A stretch of DNA of 13,544 bases, taken from NCBI GenBank assembly GCA_002077045.2, contig KZ111194.1, positions 1,189 through 14,732 of the forward strand, written 5' to 3'. Source of the stretch: Rachicladosporium sp. CCFEE 5018 (lineage: Eukaryota; Ascomycota; Dothideomycetes; Cladosporiales; Cladosporiaceae). A program made the translations under genes and the position numbers. Below, in pieces: positions 7,901 through 13,544 of the stretch. Positions within the stretch are counted from its first letter, which is position 1. Each line of letters begins with the position of its first letter. Below the pieces are notes generated by a model. That model saw only the letters and a list, made by a program, of their open reading frames with translations, was not told the DNA's origin and made no database searches.

Positions 7901-10033
7901 TCATCATGCCATCCCTCTTCGACTCTCACGATGAGTTCTCGGAGTGGTTCAGCAAGGACATTGAAAACCACGCGCAGTCCAACAGCAAACTCAACGAAGA
8001 CCAGCTGCGGCGACTGCATATGATTCTCAAGCCGTTCATGCTGCGGCGCATCAAGAAGCATGTGCAGAAGGAGCTTGGCGACAAAATCGAGGAAGACGTG
8101 TTCTGTGATCTCACCTACCGCCAGCGAGCTATGTATACCAAGCTTAGAGATCGCATCTCGATCCTGGATCTTATTGAGAAGGCCGCGAACGGGCAGGACG
8201 AGGATACAGCCAACTTGATGAATCTGGTCATGCAGTTCAGGAAGGTGTGCAATCATCCGGATCTGTTCGAACGAGCGGAAGTGTGGAGTCCACTGAGTAC
8301 GAGCGCGTATGCAGACACCGTGAGCTTCATGCGTGAAGGGAGCAATGTCAATGTGGCGTATTCGACCCGAAGCTTGGTGGAGCAGTGGATGCCGAAGATG
8401 CTGATGGAGGATGGCGGTCGCGTTGACGTCGCTGGGCCGCGCAATGAGAAGGCTGGGTGGTTCAAGAAGGTGTGCCATGATGAGCTGAGTATCTGGAATG
8501 CGAGGCATATGATGCAGAGTGAGAGGACGAACGGCGCGTTCTCTTGGCTGCGCTTCGTGGATCACAGTGCTGGCGAAGTCGAGACGCTTGCACGGAAGCC
8601 GTTGATCGAGCGAACGATCGACCTAGCTCAGAAGCCTCGACATCAGGACGCTCATCAAAATATCGTGTACGACGATGAGGAAGACAAGGAGAACACCGAC
8701 TTCACGCCCATGCGATCTCTCTTCAACATCACCGAGCGCAACGATCTCGCGCCTCTCGCCTCCGCGACGACTGAGAGCCACCTCTCGAATCTCCTAAACG
8801 TCGCCCAGACGGTCTCGAACAAGATCGGCTACGACGTAATAGAACGCAGCTACCTCCCCCGCGCCTCCGCCCCGCCCGCCGAACTGATCTGCCCAAGCCA
8901 TCGCGCTGCGATCGAGAAGGACACGTCATTCTTCAACGTCCCACTCCGCCGCGCGCTTTACCCAATAGACCTCTCCACCGAATCCGCACTCCTGCACGCC
9001 CAGCTTCCTCCGGCAAGCACACCCCCTACGAATCTCTTACCCGCTCCGAGCAACCAGAAGCAACGATACACATCCATCCGCGTTCCGTCCATGCGCCGCT
9101 TCGTGACTGACTCCGGCAAGCTCGCTAAGCTGGATCAGCTTTTACGGCAGCTCAAGGAAGGTGGTCATCGCGTGCTGCTGTACTTCCAAATGACCCGCAT
9201 GATCGACTTGATGGAGGAATACCTCACGTACCGCAATTACAAGTACTGTCGTCTCGATGGCTCTACCAAGCTTGAAGACCGACGTGACACTGTGGCGGCC
9301 TTCCAAAGCACGCCGGAGATCTTCATCTTCCTGCTCTCCACCCGCGCCGGAGGCCTCGGCATCAACTTGACCTCTGCAGACACCGTGATCTTCTACGACT
9401 CCGACTGGAACCCCACAATTGACTCCCAAGCCATGGACCGCGCCCACCGTCTCGGCCAAACCCGCCAAGTCACCGTATACCGCCTCATCACACGCGGCAC
9501 GATCGAAGAGCGGATCCGCAAACGCGCGCTGCAGAAGGAAGAAGTGCAGCGCGTTGTCATCTCCGGCCAGGCTGGAGGCGACAAAGGCGCGGTTGTGGAC
9601 TTCAATAACCGCAGCAGGGCGGAGAACCGTACCAAGGATATTGCCATGTGGCTCGCTGACGACGACCAAGCGGCGCAGATAGAGATGCGCGAAGCTGAGC
9701 TTGCTGCGCAGGAGGCTGCTGAAGGAGGCAAGAAGAAGGGAGGCAAGAAGGCGAAGGGGAAGAAGGAAATTAGTATGGATGATATATACCATGAAGGTGA
9801 GCCGGCGGGCCTCGACCTTGTGTCTGCATAAGGAGCTCAACTGACAGATCGCAACAGGTGAAGGCAAATTCGACGACGGGCTCTCGGCCGAGGCCAGCGG
9901 CGCTGCTACGCCTATCGATGCTGATGGCGCTGCGGGCAAGAAGAGGAAGGGTGGGGTTTCTGGGGCTGGGGGGTTGAGCAAGAAAGCTCGGACTGTGAAG
10001 CAGAGGTTGGCGGTTGTGGATGGGGATGTTTGA
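4963..10033 (+). CDS. INO80: INO80 chromatin-remodelling ATPase (catalytic subunit)
   Basis: This is the Snf2-family motor of the nuclear INO80 complex, which slides nucleosomes and acts on H2A.Z nucleosomes in transcription, replication and repair. Exon 1 is 4963-9796 and exon 2 is 9858-10033, giving 1669 residues (yeast 1489). In order: a proline-rich disordered N-terminus (about 1-235, seven prolines at 125-131); a basic KRKRRR stretch (283-288, likely nuclear signal) with a charged coiled-coil-like region to about 395; an RGRGRGG segment; the DBINO/HSA-like region (about 541-674) that binds Arp/actin subunits; the ATPase N-lobe with DEMGLGKT (825-832), DEAQ (935-938) and LLTGTPIQNN (961-970); a long insertion (about 1107-1385) typical of INO80, where Rvb1/Rvb2 bind; and the C-lobe with STRAGGLG (1459-1466) and QAMDRAHRLGQ (1489-1499). 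Without splicing, translation would stop at 9831. The ATG has A at -3 and G at +4. Confidence 0.96.
9797..9857 (+). other. 3'-terminal intron of INO80
   Basis: The 61-nt intron starts GTGAGC and ends GCAACAG, with CTGAC (9841-9845) as branch point. Splicing joins G + GT and extends the frame from DIYHEGE into a lysine-rich tail (GKKRKGG, LSKKARTVKQRLAVVDGDV) ending in TGA at 10031-10033. Retention gives a stop at 9829-9831 and loses this tail. The tail's basic composition and open frame support splicing. Confidence 0.85.
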
Positions 10034-10287
10034 GTAGAGTGTGCATCTGTATATCTGGAAATTGGCATCAAATGGCGTTTGGTTCGGAGCTGGCTGCGCT
10101 TGGAGCTGCGATTCCGGCACAGTCGATGGGAGGGAGTGCCAGGTCGTAGGTATGGATCACTGAATGCATGGTCGGCTGGGGTGTGTTCCGATAGAGGATG
10201 GGTGGGAGGGTGTATCGATGTTGCTAGAATCGATTGCATAGGTCTTGCTCGGTCGTTGTACCCTCACAGGCTTTGGCTGACGTACAT
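10034..10287. other. INO80 3' flank, no gene seen
   Basis: This stretch begins with the INO80 3' UTR. A TGTATAT element at about 10049-10055 resembles the upstream efficiency signals of fungal poly(A) sites; no AATAAA was found nearby. The minus-strand ORF that covers this stretch (9142-10239) is mostly an antisense shadow of INO80. Confidence 0.5.
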
Positions 10288-10838
10288 ATGCTCGCGCTGT
10301 GGGCCCAGATCACGTCCATGATGTTGATGCCGCAGGGGGACATCTTACAAACGCAGCCTCATTATCCTGGCTTCGACGTGTTTGCTATCGAGCGCCCTCT
10401 GGCAGGAAAACTGGAGCCGGTTCCAATGCACCTCCATCTGAAGTATGAGGTGTCTCTGATCGCTATCAAGCTGACAATCGCTGTTCCACGTACGTTGTCG
10501 CACAGGCAACCAGGCATAGACAAGCCTACCAATGTGCTCTACGACGTGGACAAACGCTGCATTACTACTGATACTAGATCATTAATCGTCGTATAGCAGG
10601 GCGGTATGGCCAAGATTCCATTTTCGATTCGACAGGCTTGCTAGGTGAGACAGGTATGTTGCTTCTACTGACTGCGATACGACTCGGATCGCGGCATGTA
10701 CTCTGTTGGCTCACGATCGCTGCCCCTACTTCCCTCGTCGAGCCCGACGATACATCAGTCGTACGCCAACCCGGCATCTCCTTGATTGTGCCGTTCGACA
10801 GTACAGATATGTTGAACAGCGCAGCCGTGCAAGTGTAG
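10288..10838 (+). other. Possible small two-exon coding region, unrecognised
   Basis: If an intron at 10490-10596 (GTACGT ... CGTATAG) is removed, 10288-10489 joins 10597-10838 in one open frame of 147 residues ending in TAG at 10836-10838. The product would start MLALWAQITSMMLMPQGD and end ISLIVPFDSTDMLNSAAVQV. The junction keeps the frame, but no clear branch point is visible, and I recognise no domain. A second strong donor (GTATGT at 10654) lies inside the second exon. This could be a small species-specific gene or chance; the sequence alone does not decide. Confidence 0.18.
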
Positions 10839-11658
10839 TCACCGCAACAATGATGATCCCTTCATTTACTCATCCATAGTAGGTAATCCGCAATACCCTC
10901 ACGGCGCGCCCTCCACGTCGTCTCCACCACTGTCCCGGCACTCATGCCGACACTATCCACACCACGCATGGTCTAGACATCCAGATCTACACTATACTGC
11001 CTGGGCAGCTTGCATCGCCCCTGGCGATCATTTTTCAGGCACTTGGCATTGTGACACAGAGTCCGAAAGTCGGGCATGATGGCACCACGTTATTGTGGCG
11101 CCAAGACGGATGTCATGAAAGTAGAAGGTGGAGCGCAGCGGAGGGTCTTGGGAGAGTTCGGCAAAGCATTGGCGAAAGGGCGCGGGACTTGGCGGGGGTT
11201 GCTTGTCAAGGTTTTGAGTTCTTGGGTTGAGGGATTGAGGGCAACATCATTCGTACTACGACGCTGGTAATCCGAGCTCACGAATGCGGCGAGTGCAGTT
11301 GCGGCGAGCTTACTTGGCCACTGAGTCCAATGTCTAACGTCTGTCACTCTCGGCCTTGGTGATTGCCATCACGAGCAGGTTATGCTTGTCCACGCGGTGG
11401 TGATGTCTCGGGCGACTCGCCGCTGCAGGCTTCTCGTATGGACCTAAGAATTGAAGTCCGCGGTCTAGATCTGCCATTATTGCCTCACCAGCGAGAAACG
11501 CCGCGCAGCTGGCAGACAACGGGTCTCTAGTGACCCAAAGCATTATCGAAGTTGGGTTCTCCCACGTGTACTGTGCGAAGATAACGCGTGTGGGAACCCC
11601 CCAATCAAGATTCACGTCCATATCGCGTTGATGATACGCAACGATGATTCTTCTCGTG

Positions 11659-12162
11659 TCACGTCGCAATCATGCCTCTGATGTGACAATGTCTACTGGT
11701 GCGTACCGAGGCAAGTCTCGCCCAACTCGGTCTTCGAGCTGCGTGATGAGTGTAAGATTGCTTGTTCACGTCCAACGGTTGACATGCTTGTGCCGTCATC
11801 CGTCTAATCAGAGCACTGCAAGCATGGAGCTCGGTCATGGGATCATTGAGCATATTGAGGGCAAGCCAGGTGCTGTCAATGCTGGTTCTGGAGCTGGTCT
11901 TAGAGCCGGCAGACGCCGCCTCGCCGACAACGGTCGCCTTGCGACAGCACGGTCATCGACAATCCACGCGGTTTCGAACATTGATGGCGACCGCGGCGTC
12001 TTGGGCAATGTTGTTGCCGATCTGGTCTAGAGCATAAGAGATGCAGGAACACTTGCATTCTACACAACAGTCAGATATGTGCGTGAGCTTGTGACAAACC
12101 AAGAGATCTGGTAATATGGACGTACCTCCGTACCGCGCATACAACCTGCAGGGCTGGTGTCA
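11659..12162 (-). pseudogene. Coding-like minus-strand frame with one internal stop, unrecognised
   Basis: One minus-strand frame is open from about 12162 to a stop at 11659-11661, except for a single TGA at 11953-11955. Upstream of the TGA it reads CKCSCISYALDQIGNNIAQD and continues with mostly G/C third positions. Downstream it includes TVVGEAASAGSK and MTELHACSALIRRMTAQACQ. A plausible 66-nt intron (12125-12060, GTACGT ... CTGAC ... TAG) ends just before the cysteine stretch. The order C-x-C-S, TVVG, then a helix faintly recalls the C-terminal region of AflR-type Zn2Cys6 regulators, but no zinc-cluster domain was found upstream. It may be a decayed gene or chance. Confidence 0.15.
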
Positions 12163-12947
12163 CCGAAATGAATCGCGCGATTGGCGATCCTTGCAAATGA
12201 TCTTCACTACGGCAAGTGCCGATCATGCTCCCTGCGTTTCCAATTCCGCACTCTCTATGCTGCGAGGGCATTGGGCAGGATGCGGCCGCGGAGCTCTTGG
12301 AGGTGCAGAGACCAAATTGGGCGTTGAGAAGCGAGCTGCTTGCTTCGAGACTGCTGCAGCCAGCGTTGTGAGAGACGAACTTGCCGACGAGACGTGAATT
12401 GATAGAAGACCACGAATTGTGAAACGCGCAATGTTTGTTGCGCATCAATTACTCGACAGAGTTTGAGATGTGCGCGGGCCACCGGCTCGTCGACGTAGAG
12501 TTCAAGTGGCGGAAGCATGAATAGATGTCCACATCAAAAAGCATCCGTGCAAGACAACGTCGTATCGATTCAAGCCACGCCATTGTTATCACCAGCTGAC
12601 GAGTCACCGTCGTGGCCGACACGCAAAGGTGCTTCATGGACTACCATGCCACATACGAGGCCGCGTCGTGAAGGACGAGCGGCGCACAGGGAGGCGTGCG
12701 CTAGGAGAAACATGCCGCGCGCAACGTGAGTGGTCGATGTCGGAGCTGGCAGCGTTCGGTTCACGGGCGAAAGCCGGTGCGGGACCGGAGCATGAGTGAG
12801 ACGTGCAGTGGCTGAGGTGCGATGGACCGAGCAGATGTGGCAGCCAGACGGCGAGCACAAGTATGCAGGTACTGTGCGTGGGACAAGGATCGAAGCGTTG
12901 TTACATGTAGCAGATAGATAGGTATGCAAACAATTACGGTTCGCGAC

Positions 12948-12981
12948 TCGGCGCCGATGCCAGTTGATCGACGCCAGTTGA
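12948..12981. repeat. Palindrome followed by a 14-bp tandem repeat
   Basis: A perfect 10-bp palindrome, TCGGCGCCGA (12948-12957), overlaps the first of two copies of GAYGCCAGTTGA (12956-12967 and 12970-12981), spaced 14 bp apart. The copies differ at one pyrimidine. It resembles a small cluster of protein-binding sites; no function is known. Confidence 0.5.
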
Positions 12982-13097
12982 GGCGGAGACAGGCTTCGTA
13001 GTGGCGTCTGTGCAGTGGGGAGATGTGCGATGGACGAATCACGGACGCTGCAGCAAAACTCTGCAGCACCTTTCCGAAAGGCAGCGCTTGCCCTGTG

Positions 13098-13124
13098 AGA
13101 CTAGCTCGTAGGACGTCCTAGTCT
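13098..13124. repeat. Overlapping palindromes
   Basis: A perfect 12-bp palindrome, TAGGACGTCCTA (13109-13120), overlaps a 7-bp inverted repeat AGACTAG (13098-13104) / CTAGTCT (13118-13124). The GACGTC core resembles half of a CRE/bZIP site, but the flanks (GGACGTCC) differ from TGACGTCA. Confidence 0.5.
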
Positions 13125-13544
13125 GCATCGAGGAGGAGTATGAGCAGAAGGAGCGCAATTGGGATGCCTGTGAGCTGTGTCCCTATTCGGTCCGAGGAGG
13201 CAATACGCCGTCGTGATGGAACTTGACCAGGTCATCAGGAGGCCGCAAAGCCGGTTCATCACGCTTCCCCTCTGCCGCGCTCCTCGGACCAGAGAGGCTG
13301 GACTGTCGCACTGCTCGCAGCGTCAATCATGGCACGCCCCGCGGGTGCCGCGAATCGGACAGCGGGCGAAGCTCTCATGTAATCGTTATTCCCAGCGGTG
13401 CTCATCTGCGCAGGTCAACGCTCGCGCATGCTTCCGGGTTCCTCCACTCGGCTGGCGTGCCCTCGAACAGCGTCCACAGACCCATGTCCACCCTTCACTG
13501 ACGCCACTACGACTGCGCACGCCCGCCCTGGTAAGAACAGCCGC

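Larger units (their letters stand above)
10839..13544. other. 2.7-kb region without a recognisable gene
   Basis: No known protein family, tRNA box pair, 5S rRNA, transposon terminal repeat or tandem array was found on either strand. Base composition is similar to the rest of the window, so it is not an AT-rich RIP block. Short ORFs occur on both strands and overlap each other. The more structured parts (11659-12162, 12948-12981, 13098-13124) are listed separately. An ORF starting at ATG 13216 stays open to the right edge for 109 codons, but its R/P/S-rich product looks like translated noncoding DNA. Confidence 0.5.

Noticed and set aside
7792..8565. Minus-strand ORF of 257 codons
   Set aside because: It is a shadow of the INO80 ATPase domain, explained by biased third codon positions.
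9142..10239. Minus-strand ORF of 365 codons
   Set aside because: It is antisense to the INO80 C-lobe and continues into the 3' flank. No domain is visible, while the plus strand carries the helicase motifs.
11334..11669. Minus-strand ORF of 111 codons
   Set aside because: It begins at TTG right after a stop and has no recognised family. It might be part of the decayed region at 11659-12162 but cannot be supported as a gene.
11644..12030. Plus-strand ORF of 128 codons
   Set aside because: It overlaps the minus-strand coding-like frame, has an R/S/G-rich product and no recognised domain.
13216..13544. Plus-strand ORF from an ATG, open to the right edge
   Set aside because: The product is rich in R, P, S and C, like translated noncoding GC-rich DNA. 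No domain or splice pattern supports it.

Overview
The window looks like nuclear DNA of a filamentous ascomycete (Pezizomycotina, perhaps Dothideomycetes; the class is only a guess). The evidence is short GT-AG introns with fungal branch points (TACTAAC, CTAAC, CTGAC), GC-rich third codon positions, and eukaryotic housekeeping proteins encoded by single-copy, non-operonic genes on both strands.

Four genes are recognised with confidence, all in positions 1-10033. (1) 1-938, minus: the N-terminal half of glucose-6-phosphate 1-dehydrogenase, cut by the left edge, with a tiny first exon and a 210-nt intron. (2) 2271-2834, plus: ribosomal protein eL33 (RPL33 / human RPL35A) in three exons. (3) 3199-4143, minus: the ribosome biogenesis factor Brx1, with a Brix domain and no intron. 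(4) 4963-10033, plus: the INO80 chromatin-remodelling ATPase. Its reading frame must be spliced at its 3' end; the long uninterrupted ORF ends too early, at 9831.

Layout: G6PDH and eL33 are divergent across a 1.3-kb spacer (939-2270), which contains a nested palindrome near eL33 and a degenerate direct repeat. eL33 and BRX1 converge on a 364-nt spacer. BRX1 and INO80 are divergent and share an 818-nt promoter region; two upstream reading frames lie ahead of INO80. eL33 and Brx1 both serve the 60S ribosomal subunit. G6PDH supplies NADPH and pentoses, and INO80 remodels nucleosomes. I see no sign that the four form a functional cluster.

Positions 10034-13544 hold 3.5 kb in which I recognise no gene, tRNA, rRNA, transposon or CRISPR array. 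It contains a possible small two-exon gene (10288-10838), a minus-strand coding-like stretch broken by one stop (11659-12162), and short palindromes. No undescribed system can be demonstrated here; the intergenic structures are reported as leads only.
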